A DNA stretch of 64,000 nucleotides from Ctena decussata (lineage: Eukaryota > Mollusca > Bivalvia > Lucinida > Lucinidae). Shown one piece after another: positions 12,101 to 26,208 of the stretch. Under the pieces are notes generated by a model. That model saw nothing but the letters and a program-made list of their open reading frames with translations, was not told the origin of the DNA and searched no databases. The DNA lies in NCBI GenBank assembly GCA_963989385.1, contig OZ022501.1, forward strand, positions 21,848,102-21,912,101. Direction: 5' to 3'. Within the stretch, counting starts at the first letter, position 1; every line of letters starts with the position of its first letter. Both the position numbers and the translations under genes were made by a program.

Positions 12101-14107
12101 TATTTTTGGTTCGGTTTGGGTTGCTGAGTGGCCACCTTTTGGGAACAAGCTGCTCACTCGGTTGGCCATATGTTCTCTGTATCTTGATCATTTGTAATTT
12201 TAGTTGTTTCCAACTATGGTTTGAGGGCTGGATTTGGATTTTGATTGTTTCAGTTCCTGGTCTTTGCATACTTTTTACTTTTAAAGAGTAACTACACTTA
12301 AGGGGCTTGAATCAGATCTCAAACCCTATCCCCAACATCAAAGGGAAAGATTGACAAAGACATCCTAACAAACAATAAATTACAAGTGATAAGCCGAGTC
12401 AGCAGCTCTTTCCCAAATAGGTGGCAACTCAGCTATCTTTATTGAACTAAATAATTTTGACCAACAGAAGGGTTACAACATACTAAGCAAATATACGAAA
12501 AACATTTAACAATTATTTTTACCTATTTACTATTTTTATTATGGAAGGGTTAAAATGAGAACACAATAAATGAAACAGCACCGAACATAAAACAAATGCA
12601 ACGGCAACGAAAGTACCGCCTTGGGACGGTCAGTAATAACTACTGGGGGGTTTAAACCGGTTTTACTGGACCCAAACTGTTTTTATTCATAAAAAATCGA
12701 TTCCAGGCTAAATCTTTTAAAAAGTTACTTGTTTCTGGGCTTAACCTCTTGAAAAGTGCATGGAATTCATTTCTATAGTAAGATACAGAATTTTGTTCAT
12801 AGCACATATCACAGAACCTGCCCCTTCCATCCCACCTCCCCAACGCCCGGATTCATGCACGTCCCATCTGTCAAAGGTAAACAATAAACCACGTTTTGCA
12901 CACTAATTTTTCATATTATACATGTCTGCCTCTGTGAACCTAGTTATCCTCCAAGTGTCAGTACCTTAAAAAGGCGCCATCGTTTTGTCCTGAAGTTAAT
13001 TAGATGATCAACACTTTAGGCACGAACAAGATGGAAAAAAAAAAACAAGGCCATAACTCTGTCAAAACAGCCGAGTCAAATATCAAAAACCACATGCACG
13101 TTTTCACATCGTAGAAAGAAATTGAGCCGCGACACGAGAAAACCAACAATGTGGTTGTGCGCCCAGCGCAGACTCAGATCAGCCTGGGCATCCGCCCAGT
13201 CTGATCAGAGTCTTCGCTGTCCGCATGGAGGTAGCTTAGTCCCTTGGCTACCCTTTAAGCGCTTAGCAAAGAGTTTGATCAGACTGGACAAATGTCCAGG
13301 CTGATCTGAGTCTGCGCTGGGCGCACGACCACATTGTTGGTTTTCTCGTGTTGCGGCTCAAATTCTAAAACCAATCCGATAAAAGATGTAGATGTAGCGG
13401 GAACAAGATATCGGCCGGACGGACAAAAGCTGGACGGACGGACGGAATAGTGAACACACACATGGGCAAGGGTCATTTCTAGCCCCCCTTCGCCTATGTC
13501 AGGTTACAAATAGTCCTGCCTACCATGTGATAATTATGAAATCAATCAGGAACGACATGTACATGTATCATTCTGTCTAGATTTGTCCTATATATGTGTT
13601 GATGTTTCATTATTCCTGAAGGAATAATTGGCAAACGTTTTACAAACTTAAAGCATCTTTCATTACGAGTCAAAGACTGGTAAATAGAAACGAATATAGT
13701 ATATATAAAAATCTTCACCGAGATAATTTTTAACAAAATTACTTGTTCGGATTTATACCTAGCATTAAAACTGCTTGGTTTGGACACATAAATAATCTAC
13801 TTCGACACATATTGTTTTATGTATCTTTCTTTGAAACAAAAAATATCTTTCTTTCGTTAATATGTGTAGAAAGACTGACCTTTAAAACATAATATATCTG
13901 TACTAAGTTAGACACATCAACCATTGTGGGCGGAGCTACCGGAACCTGTAGTACCTCTTGCAGATGGTCATGTTTCTCTGTTCGATGAGGTCGTACAGAA
14001 TCTGATTGGTGCTCCCAAATTTTGTGATGCACTGTTTTGACTAAGCCTAGCACCCCTTTGTTGATGAAATATTCAACATACTGGAAAAAAGTATGTAAAA
14101 ACATGTA

Positions 14108-14153
<46 letters not shown>

Positions 14154-17100
14154 GAAGCATCGAAGCATCAAGGAAATTGTATATCAGAAACAAGTAGCCC
14201 AAGGGCAACGACCGCTCACCTGAGTTATAGAATGTAAGCTTCTAGCTCAGGTAAGCTAATAAACAGGCTGCAATTCTATAGGATTCAATGACTCCATGGG
14301 ATGTGGCAAGTTTGGACCCCAGGGGCTTGATTTCCAGGATTTATGTAGAGGCAAACAATACACTGCTACATACTAAATACATAAGCTCTTAGCCTTATGG
14401 TTTCATAAAAGAAGATTTTTGAAGGCTCTATAGCTATATAGCTCTATATAAACAAACAACCCACTGGGGTGTGGGCAGTTTGGACCTCAGGTGCTTGATT
14501 GGCAGAATTTATGCAGGGGATCACTAGACATTGCTGCATACTAAATATGTAAGCTCTGGGCCTCATGGTTTCAGCGAAAAAGATTTTTGAAGTCTTTCCC
14601 ATTATAAGTTTATGGGAGCAGCATGGCCAATTTGGACCCCAGTGGGCATGGTTGGCAGGATTTAAGTTGTAGACCACTAAACGTTGCAACATATGTACTT
14701 AAGAAGTTAGCTCTGGGCCTCATGGTTTAAGAGAAGAAGATTTTTTAAGATTTTCTCGTTGTTAGTCTATGGGAACTAATGACCCCCGGGGCGTGGCCAG
14801 TTTGGACCCCGGGGGCATGGTTGGAAGGTTGTAGGGGAACACTAGACATTGCTACTTGCTACATATATACACTCTTGGCCTCTTGGTTACAGAGAAGAAG
14901 ATTTTTTGAAAATTTTCCCTTTGTAAGTCTGTAGGAGTTTATGACCCCCTGGGCGTGGCCAATTTGCACTGCAGGGTCATGGTTGGTATGATTTATGTAG
15001 AGGACCACTAGACATTGCTACATGCTACATATATATGCTCTGGGCCTCATGGTTTCAAAGAAGAAGATTTTTTAAGATTTTCTCATTGTAAGTCTATGGG
15101 AGCTTATGACTCCCAGGGCGTGGCCAATTTGGACCCCAGGGGCATGGTTGGCAGGATTTATGTAGGGGACCACTAGACACTGCATCATGCTACACATATA
15201 AGCTGTGGGCCTCATGGTTTCAGGGAAGAAGATTTTTTTTAAGATTTTCTCTTTGTAAGTCTATGGAAGCTAATGGCCTCTTGGGGCGTGGCCAATTTGG
15301 GCCCCAGGGGCATGATTGGCAGGATTCATGTAGGGAACCACTAGACATTGGTACATACCAAATATATAAGCTCCTGGTCTCATGGTTTCAGAGAAGAAGA
15401 TTTTTTAAGATTTTCCCATTATGAGTCTATGGGAGCTTATGACCCCTGAGGAGTGGCCAGTTTGGACCCCAGAGGCTTGGTTGGGAGGATTTATGTAGGG
15501 GACCACTCAACATAGCGACATGCTCTATATATAAGCTCTGGGCCTCATAGTTCCAGAGAAGAAGATTTTTGAAGGTTCTTAAGCTATATAGCTATATATA
15601 AACAAATGACCCCCTGGGGCGTGGCGATTTGAACCCCAGGGGCATGGGTGGCAGGATATAAGTAGGGGATCACTAGTCATTGAAACATGCTATATACATG
15701 TATATATAAGCTATGGGCCTCATGGTTTCAGAGAAGAAGAATTTTTAAGATTTTCCCATTGTAAGTCTATGGGGGCTAATGACCCCCGGGGCTTGGCCAA
15801 TTTGGGCCCCAGGGGCAGGGTTGGCAGGATTTATGAAGGGGACCACTAGACATTGGTTCATACTAAATACGTAAGCTCTGGGCCTCATGGTTTCAGAGAA
15901 GAAGATTTTTGAAGTTTTTCCCATTATGCCTCATGGTTTCAGAGAAGAAGATTTTTTAAGTTTTTCCCATTATAAGTCTATGGGAGCTTATGAACCCCTG
16001 ATAGTGGCCAGTTTGGACCCCCGAGGCTTGGTTGGGAGGATTTATGTAGGGGACCACTAAACATTGCTACATACTATATATATATAGGCTCTGGGCCTCA
16101 TGGTTCCAAAGAAGAAGATTTTTGAAGGTTCTTAAGCTACATGTATATAGCTATATATAAACAAATGACCCCCTGGGGCGTGGCCAATTTGAGCCCTAGG
16201 GGCATGGGTGGCAGGATTTTAGTAGGGGATTACTAGACATTGATACATGCTATATATATAAGCTATGGGCCTCATGGTTTCAGAGAAGAAGATTTTTTAA
16301 GATTTTCCCATTGTAAGTCTATGGGAGCTAATGACCCCCGGGGCGTGGCCAATTTGGGCCCCAGGGGCATGGTTGGCAGGATTTATGTAGGGGACCACTA
16401 GACATTGGTACATACTAAATATGTAAGCACTTGGCCTCATGGTTTCAGAGAAGAAGATTTTTGAAGTTTTTCCCATTATAAGTCTATGGGAGCTATATGT
16501 TGCCATGGCAACAAGAGTTCCAACCCAATCTACCCTTAAACCTAATACAGTCAATCCTCCACCCCAATAATGCTACACATAAAATTTGATCAAGATTGGC
16601 CTGCTGGCTTAGGAGATATTGGTGTTTAAAAGTGTGGACGACGACGACGCCGACGACGGACGACGGACCATGGTTATATTATAAGATCACCTTGACAGGT
16701 GAGCTTATAATGAAAGGACAAATTTGAGGTGCCATTGAATAGGGATATTAAAAAACACGTTGTTATGGTACTCGTATAATAACTCTAAGTGAAATTTAAA
16801 TATGTTTTGGTTACAGAGCTCAATGACTAATAAGGAGGAAAAACATGACACGATCACGGCAATATAGCAAAAAAGTGTTAAATTTAAACAAACTAGCAAG
16901 AACTAAATATACCTCACTGCAGAAAGTTCTAATGCAATTGAAAAAATATATATAGCAAACACTCATTATAAGCAATTTAGTTTGTTATCGAATCCTTTCT
17001 TATGATTGCTGTCAAGCAGACTGTAAATGCTTATATGATGAATAAAATACATGTACTGTTTAAACTAAAACATGTCTACTTCGATGGTTTCAAATGTAAT

Positions 17101-20100
17101 GTAGTATTCGTAGACAGAAACGAGGACTGACATCCTTTAAAGAAAGAGGTTGAAATCAGTGATAATGATTTCATAAATCCTATATCATATGCAAAATGAG
17201 ATACAGATTGTTATAGAAAAACTGCACTGGTATATCGATCGTATTTTGAAATTATAAGAGGCTTAAGACTCGTTTAGAATGGTATTCTAGATCATCGCTT
17301 TTTATTCATTCGGACTCCTTTTTGATATTCATCAGTCTTTGAATTCAGTGCCTGATGAAAATTAAGAAATTGTAGTATATTTTCTCTGACTTTCTTCTCC
17401 AAATCATGTCAGGGTCACTGACGAGGCTTCAGTAGCCGAATCTTCGTAGTATGGTCCATGGTCCATGTTCCTTCTTTCGCATGTATTCTCTTGAAGAAAC
17501 GTTTCAAGATTTGGACCTCAATGCATCTGGTCGGCCGTGAAACGTCTCCCCATACACGACCCTCGGTGCAGATTATATTTTATTTTGTCCTTTGAGGTCG
17601 GAGGGTATATTCTGAGTAATCAGAATTTTTAATTGGTTTAGACTCTTATTCTAGATCATTGCTTTGTATTCATTTGGACCCCCTTTTTGGTATTCACCAG
17701 TCTTTGGATTGACTGCCTTATGAACATTAAGAAATTGTAGTAAACTTTCTCTGCCTTTCTTCTCAAGATCATGTCAGGGTCACTTATGAGGCTTAAGTAG
17801 CCGAAACGTCGAAGTTTAGCCCAGGCTCTTTCTTTCGAATGCATTCTCTGCTCTTGAACGATTTTTTTAAAGATTTTAAATCAATAGTTTGATTCACTTC
17901 TTGGTAAAAATCTATCATCCCGAAGCTACTTTTAATGGTTGTGTCCGTTGCCAAGTAAAAGACTCATCAAACTCTTTTTAATGTCATATGTGGTATAAGT
18001 CAGATTAACCATGGATAGTTTGACAAAAAAAAGAGAAGAGAAAAACTTTGCTTTTGGTCAAAGTGAAACAGAATAACCCTTCTCAACTGTGCTTTAGCTT
18101 GGGTTAAACCGTTAAGTGAATTTTGAAAGTTGCTGACGTATTAATAGTGAATATAATTTTTTGAATGTTGCTGAGTACCTGTTTAGTGCATTTGGACTAT
18201 TCATGTTTCCATCCAGATCAAGTCTAAATAGATTGAATCATATGATACATGTCAGAATGTACTAGTGAACCATGGCCACACCTTCACAGCTTGGTAATAT
18301 GCTGGCAATGTAACCGAGCCAATGCCCTACACAGTACCCCTACAGAGGAATTCTACTGGAGAAAGACCGTACTGTTTACATTAATTGCAACATATTATCG
18401 CTCAAATCGAAATGTGGCCTGACGCGTAGGCAGGCATTACTTACTAACGACAATATCATCTATAAACAGAATCTAGTTTTGTTCTCCAATTAACCGCATT
18501 TTATTATTATAAACGTTGTTACCGCACAAGTGCGGCAAAAAATCAACAGTATCAAAAAGTAAATTTTATTGTCTAATAAAAGAGGGAGAGAGAGAGAGAG
18601 AGAGAGAAAGAGGAGAAAGAGAGAAAATTAGAGCCAGAGAAAGATGAAAAGCAAAGATATTAAGAGGATAAACAAAGAATCTTTTTGCTTACCTGGATAA
18701 ATTTACAGAGCAACCATACTTGCTCATCATTTCCGTTTTGAATTTCCGCCTTGACTCGGATATTTTCGCCACTTACGTAAGCACTTCTTTCCAAGGTAGC
18801 CCGCATAGTAACCGGCCCTTTGGCACAGCAGAAACAACACTGTCGGTACTTGTCTTCTGCGTATTTTGGGGCCTATAACGAAAATGCGATTTTTTAAGCT
18901 GAAGGAGGCAGGCTCAGTCAACCCATTTAAGTCTAGTGAAATTTTCTACCTTAAATCTTCGACTGGTCTGTTATCAATTTCAGTGGTGTCAGGTGGTATT
19001 TTATGTTTGGAATTTGTTACAGAGGTTAGTGCATTTTATTCAAACAGTGTAGGCCCTGGTCAGACGCCGCGTTGTGCGGCGTCTGATCTGGACCTGTACC
19101 GTTTGCTAATGTCCCTTTTAGGGAACGCCAGGTATAAATAGATTCAACCCTTTTAAACCCAATATTCATAGATGGGCGTTTCTATCTCGAGAGTTAGACG
19201 AGTTGATTGTCTGTTTTTGAGTGATGCATTTTTGCTACACTTGTAGTTTTATTCATAGTAACTGTTACTGTTTGATAAACCCTAAGTATGGGACGTTACG
19301 TTTTAACCCTTTTCAGATTAGAAGACCGCTTTTGCGGAACATGTAAACAGTGCAAACCCAGTTTAGATGCCGCAGAACACAGCGTCTGATCAGGGTCTAA
19401 CAAATAAGTGTGAAATATGTTGTGCGAGAATCTTGATAGTTGCAGGACAATATTTCATTGCACAGCACCAGTGAGTGTAAACGACTTTTTGAGAAACATA
19501 CAGACTTCTTAAAGACGACTCTACCATAGGTTTCGTTCATCCTTATTCTTTGATTGACCTTGAACTTTTCTTTCCTCAGACAAATTGCTTCAGTCCTTGA
19601 TTTATCCGGTGTTAAATAATCTGTTTATAGACGCATGAGGTATAAGGTCAATATAAATCAAACAAACTATTAAAGAATTTGAAACATGCTTGTCGAACAT
19701 TTCGATCAAATTTGAAGAATTTGTCTAGGTCACAGAAAAGTTGTTAGATTGATGTAGAAGTCTGCAAGTTTGATTGGTCTGGTGGCTTTGAATTCACAGG
19801 AAATGATGTAATGCAGCATTTTCCAATATAATATGGGTAGGAACTTGCCAAAAACTTCCATTTCGATTATGACAAACCACCTCTCTCTTGAATATGTTGA
19901 AGAGACGAATCGTTTTTCAAAATACGAATGAAAATAAAGTAGGGTAGAGTCGGGTAACTTCGGACAGCGGGTAAATTCGGACATACCATTGCAAACAGTG
20001 AAAATCCAAATGAGACGGCTCATGATGAGCCGTCTCATCAGGATTTTCACTGTTTGCCAAGTTTTTTTTGTTTTAATTACAAACAACTGGCATATAAAGG

Positions 20101-23100
20101 AAAAATGTTCCTGTCAGAATTTACCTGCTGTCCGAAATTACCCGACTCTATCGTATACGGCAATATGAGCCGCGACGCCAGAAAACCAACAAAGTGGTTG
20201 TGCGCCCAGCGCAGACTCAGATCAGCCTGGGCATCCACCCAGTCTGATCAGATTCTTCGCCGTCCGCTTGAAGGTAGCTAAGACCCTTAGCAACCCTTTA
20301 AGCGCATAGGGAAGACTCTGCTCAGACTTGACGGATGCCCAGGCTGATCTGAGTCTGCACTGGGCGCACGACCACTTTGTTGGTTTTCTCGTGTCGCGGC
20401 TCATATACTAAATGAGAGACGCATAGCACTCAGTGAATGAAGTTATGACTTCATAATTTTGAAAGATAGCATATTAGCCGTTGACCATTATTTATACTGT
20501 AGTCTAATGTCTATAGTGTTTTTAGAAAGTTACCTTTCCCTACTCTTTGTCGTATATTCATTTCATGAAACTTTGTTCATCGGTTTAATACAGTTATTTC
20601 CCAAGTGTGGATTTTAAAACAATTCATGAGCAGTAACTCGAACATTTTTCTGAAGCATGCTTACAAACTCGCGGGTGCATCAGCGTAAATGGTGATACAC
20701 TTTTATATTACATCGTTATAGCTTGATTTGAAGATTTCAAATCCATTCATCGAGAAACTGCACAATAAATACTCACCAAATATTTGTCTTCCATACAATC
20801 TACATGAGGCCCTATAATGGTGAAGTACTTTATCCCCTGGGGTGGGGAGGCATAGGGAATATCCATCACTATCCGGAGATAGTACCGTATCTGGCCAATT
20901 CTGCTCTCAAATGAGCATGGCAGAGCTGTCTCAGGGAGCTTAAACTCGAAGGGGTATTGGTGTTTTCCTCGAGGAAGGATTGGTATACTTCCATCTTCAT
21001 GTTTATCTGAATTAATAAAATACTGTAATTACTCTTTAGGCGCATGAATACACAGCTATCTTTTTTCGCCAAATTTACAAAGGTGAACAATTTTGTGACT
21101 TTCTATTTGCTTCCCTGGAACGCTAAGTCCATTGAAAACGGAGTCTCTCTTAAAGGAAAGAATTTTCTCATGGGAAGAAAGTTCTTTTCGTATGATTTGA
21201 TCTACATTGAAGAGAAAGATAAGTTTGAAAGTGGCAGAGTTGCTTCCCCTATTTACTTTAATACTGTCACAATTAGTGCATGTCGAGATATAATACTACT
21301 GGGATATAAACATGGCTCAAGGTTATAAAACTTTTTTCGTGCTCTACTCAGCTGAGCATGAAATTTTCTCTGCTAAGAAATATGAAAATGCCAACTAATG
21401 TTTGCATTTTCATATTCATTAGCAGAGAAAATTTCATTCTCAGCTAAACTGAGCAAGAAAACAACGGTACTTATCAGTAATTTGCTATTTATTAGCAGGT
21501 AAAATTTCATGCTCAGCTGAGCTGAGCACGAAAAAAAGTTGTATAACCTTGGGGCATGGTCTGCTGTGCCTACAGTTCTACGAGCAGTTGTTGCCGGATT
21601 TTGTGTCACATCTAATTCTATGATTGGTGTCGCATCTCTATATATGTTTGCCATGAAAACGCGAATAAATAATTGAATTCCTAAAAACCAAGTCTCCTGG
21701 CAAAATCAACATTTTCACGTTTATGTTTAGAATAATCCTGATAATTGGTAACAGTTCTACTTATAATTATCTTCATTTATAACACCATCACAGAAATCCA
21801 TAGGATCGACAAACCTACCTGCAACACAGGGTATAATCGATTCCGCCAATTTTCGCTTCCTGTAGAGACTGTCCGTCATATTTGGCTTCCGCCGAGACTG
21901 TCCGCGAACTCTTGCTTCCTGCAGAGACTACTGTCCTCGAATAATGGCTTCCTGCCGAGACTGTCCGCGTGACTCTGCTTCCTGCCGAGAGCCTCGGCAG
22001 GAAGCAGAATCACGCGGACAGTCTCTGCAGGAAGCCATTTGTCATATACAGTAGTCTCGGCAGGAAGCAAGAGTTCGCGGGCAGTCTCAGCGGAAGCCAA
22101 ATATGGTGTACAGTCTCTGCAGGAAGCGAAAATTAGCGGAATCGATTATACCCTGTGTGCAAAGTCGATTATAAAACACTTGTTTTTGTTGTTTATGCAG
22201 TTGTATCAGCAAAATAAAGTCATAGTATAGGACACGCCTTTTCATCGATGTTGATACAATATAGTTCGCCCTTGGGTTACCTCGCTAAGAAGGATAAATG
22301 GCTTACCCTTTCCCCAAAGCACCTTTTTATCGTCTATGTAGTATTCGTCCTCTTTTACTGTCCGTCTTTCTCCAGCTTTGTTTATCTTCCATTCTGTGTG
22401 ACTCTTTCCTCGCAGCGTTAGTCGAATACCTGAACAAATTGATACATACAGAGACATAAAGAGAAATAAATGTCTAAGGACCGGGTATGATAAGGGCCGT
22501 TTTTGACCCCCATTCAAATTCTCTTAAAATTGCATGGTTTCTGTTGCTTATCATGTGCGTATGGGAACAAATAGAAAAAAATATTGAACGACGGACGACG
22601 GATGCCGTGAGCCTTCGGCTAAGGTGAGCGAATAATATGTATGTTTCGGTTTTTTATTCATGATTTCTGACATGCCTATCAAGGAAAAATGCAAGAAAAG
22701 TTGAGTTTAATAGCATTAACTGTAAAGAAATATAACAGTAACAATAATTTGTGAAAGCGCATAATAATAAGCTTTTGGTGTAATGCTGTACGTTGGACAG
22801 CGCTGCTAAACAACTGTGCAATGCACAAGGCGCGTCCAGCTACCGCATCCACTTAAGTTTGAAAGTCCAGAGAGGCTATCAAAAAAAAAATACACCAGGT
22901 CAAAATAAAATGTGTTTCACGTTATTTCTTGTGTCGTAACTAAGAAAATGAATAGCAACAACATGTGTTTATACAGGCTGTTCTCCAGGACATTTAATGT
23001 TTTCATGGTATGTTAACGTTTCAAAACTTTGCCTGTTTGCAAAATATAAAATGTGCTGGAGGCTGGGCTCATACATTTTGAAAGCCGCAAAGGCTACAAA

Positions 23101-26100
23101 TTTAATCTTAAAATTTCCTTATTAAATTCCATTGCAAAACTAAGAAAACCAAGAAATATCTTTTCAAACAAGATAATCGGCTTAGATTAGATAGAAGTGT
23201 GTATTGTAATATGCATGAGTCAGGACCATGTAAGATATCGAATTTGCTGATCAGATTGTACGGATGCGCATGCTGATCTGCATATTTGTTGTTGGTGTTG
23301 GAGTTTCGATTTCTGAAATGCTGTTGAATTTGATTGGGGTCTGTCTGTGTAGCACATAACAATGAGGATTGGTTGGCTGACCGCCCCACATATAACCTTA
23401 AAAGTGTCGCAGTTCCAACACAACATCAACAACTAAGCCAGCAACAATTACTTAATTTCGTCTTCGGTTTCTATATTAAGTTATTTTGTTGGATTTATAT
23501 TTTACATGAGCGACATAACAGGCGAAACGTTCTTTGGCAAAAAGCGATTTGGACCGAAATATCTAGATCCATCACGACGCTGTTTATAGGCCAACGGCAG
23601 ATGAAAGTGAAAGTAAAAGAGAAAGCGAAAATAAGCCACTTCAAAATCCCGGGTGTATTTATATTGGCCACTAAAATACTTAAAATGTAGGTCAATACTA
23701 AGGTTATACGGCTAAAGCCGAAAATTTGAAGCACAATAATTTTTACACTTTATACATATTCAAACGTTAAAAGTATAAGCTTTACATGTGTATTGTCCGA
23801 TATCAGAAATCGGTAAAATGCACGGTCATAAAGATTAACATTAAGACTCTATTTAAGAAATAGATCAGCTGTAGCAGTGAATTGTTGAGTAATAATTCAC
23901 TGTTTGGAGGTCAGTTGTAAAGTAGATCATATCACAAGCGCGGAGCGCGAGTGATATATCTACTTACAACTGACCGACAAACAGTGAATTATTACTCAAC
24001 AATTCAATGCTAGAGCTGAACTATTTCGATTCTAACACTCAAAAACGCTGAAAAACTATTCTTTTCATTCAACCTCTCCCAACCTTCTTGCCAGCGCGTT
24101 CATGCTGCCGCCAATATTCTTAACTGTATCTAAGCTAAATGTACGTTTTTATGGCGATTTTAGAAAGAAAAAGAGACGTTACACCGTCTAACGTCTCAAA
24201 ACGTCGCAAAATTACGTCATCAATTGCAGTGACGTCAGCAATTAGGCTCACGCGCTCCGTAACAGTGAATTGTTGCAGAATAAAACACGGCAACTTTCCA
24301 TTGCTTCTATAGGCGCACTGTGTTAGAATGATACTTATAAAATTATTTCTGTGATTTTATTCAGCTATAACACAAACACTTACCCTTAACTGCACCAGCA
24401 TCAAGACAGATGAGTTTTGAATAAAAGCATTTCAAATGACTAGCACGTGCCTTTTTCTGTTTATGTCAATGCTGTCCTAATATGAGGCGTGTAATTAGTA
24501 AAGATGCAGAAGGAAAGGGCGATTCTGCATTAGGCATGAAAACAGATGACCGTAATTGGTCTACCTTTATACCTTTTCTAGTGTTCTTTTGTATTGGTAA
24601 TGTTTGCTATTAAGTTACTGTATTTTTCTGATAAGCAGGGCTTCATTTCTTTTTTTTTTTTTACCTGAATGTTGAGTTAAATTTGGTTTAATATTTAAAA
24701 TTGTAAACAGATACATGTACCCGCCATACAGTTGTATAATATCAGGAAAAGAACTCTGTAAGCACTCAGCTTTCGTTCAAATCCCAAGATTGTATTGTGT
24801 AATACATATATGTATGTATGTAAAAATTAATAGATGAATAAAATATGTTTAAACCAAAACAGATTAAAGGGCAATTCTTAATTTGAGCATTCTGCATATG
24901 CAGGAAAACAGATTTAATCTGTTTTCATGCATAATGCAGAATGCTCAAAGTAAGAATTGCCCTTTTTTCTGCATTATAGGTACGTGAGTACTCTTTTAGG
25001 GGGAAGGCTGCAACACCCGCCATTTACATATTTGCCTCAATTCGAAATGGGGACAACTCACAGGTTCTTCCATCTAAGAGAAGATCCCTTTTTCGGAAGG
25101 GCTTCGTCGTACAGGAAAAGCAGAAAAGAAGACACAAAAGTTGTACCAATTTACCAAAAATCATGGAAAATCATGAAAGTGAATCCAACTACCGTAACGC
25201 TCGTCCTCTTACGCCGCGGCTGTCTGAATTGTTTTCTAATTACAACTGCTATCATTTGCGTTTTTTTTCCCTTTTTAGCTCGCCTGAACGAAAGTTCAGG
25301 AAGAGCTATTGTTGTCACCACGGCGTCGGCGTCCGCGTCAGCGTCAGCGTCCGCGTCAGCGTCAGCGTCCGCGTCGGCGTTCGGATTGGATGTTTTGGTT
25401 AAAGTTTTTTAAAGACCTATATCTCCTTAACCCATGGATGGATTCTTTTGATACTTGCACTGTAGTTAGATATTGGTCTAAGGTTTAACAGGGTACCACC
25501 CCCACCCCACTCTGTGACCTTGATGTCAAGGTCATGGACTTAGAAAATTGGTAGGTTTTTGGACTGGATGTTTTGGTTAAAGTTTTATAAAGCCCAATAT
25601 CTCCTGAACCCATGGATGGATTCCTTTGATACTTGCACTAAAGTTAGATATTGGTCTAAAGTTTTCGAAGGTACTACCCCCACCCCCCTCTGTGACCTTG
25701 ATGTCAAGGTCATGGACTTAGAATATTGTCTTTTTATTGATTGGATGTTTTGGTTAAAGTTTTTTAAAGACACATATCTCCTGAACCCATAGATGAATTC
25801 TTTTTATATTTGCACTGTAGTTAGATCTACAGAGTACTACCCCAACCCCACTCAGTGACCTTGATGTCAAGGTCAGGGACTTAGGAAATTTTTGTCTTTT
25901 TAAAGTTTTGTAATTGCATACTGATTCATAATGCTTTGCAGAGATTTAGTTTATACTTGAACTGGTGTTAGACTCTTTTTTGAGTTTTTACAAAACACCT
26001 TATACTACCCCTTGGAGTCAAGGTCATCGACTTAGAATTTTGTCTTAAAGAGTTTGGTTAAAGTTTTATATTTATGAAGACATAATTTCACAGTGCCACG

Positions 26101-26171
26101 ATGATGGACTCAGTTGATACTAATACTAGGACTGATGTTAGATAATGGTTCAGGGTTTTGATACATCCTAG

Positions 26172-26208
<37 letters not shown>

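Noticed and set aside
14037..14237. Frame with a His-Thr repeat
   Set aside because: This is the (CA)n microsatellite read in frame, on the strand opposite arrestin exon 5.
14205..16710. Regular repeats that might suggest a CRISPR-like array
   Set aside because: Units of about 160 bp diverge along their whole length with no unique spacers, in an intron of a eukaryotic gene.
23220..23432. Possible P1 copy (CTGATCAGATTGTACGGATG, then GCTGATCTG)
   Set aside because: Only about 35 bp resemble a P1 arm and no end is present. It could be a decayed fragment, but it is too weak to annotate.
24957..25412. 151-residue frame with an Ala-Ser repeat
   Set aside because: The repeat is the GCGTCN hexamer tract of T3, and the start lies in a hairpin element. 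No domain and no splice context.
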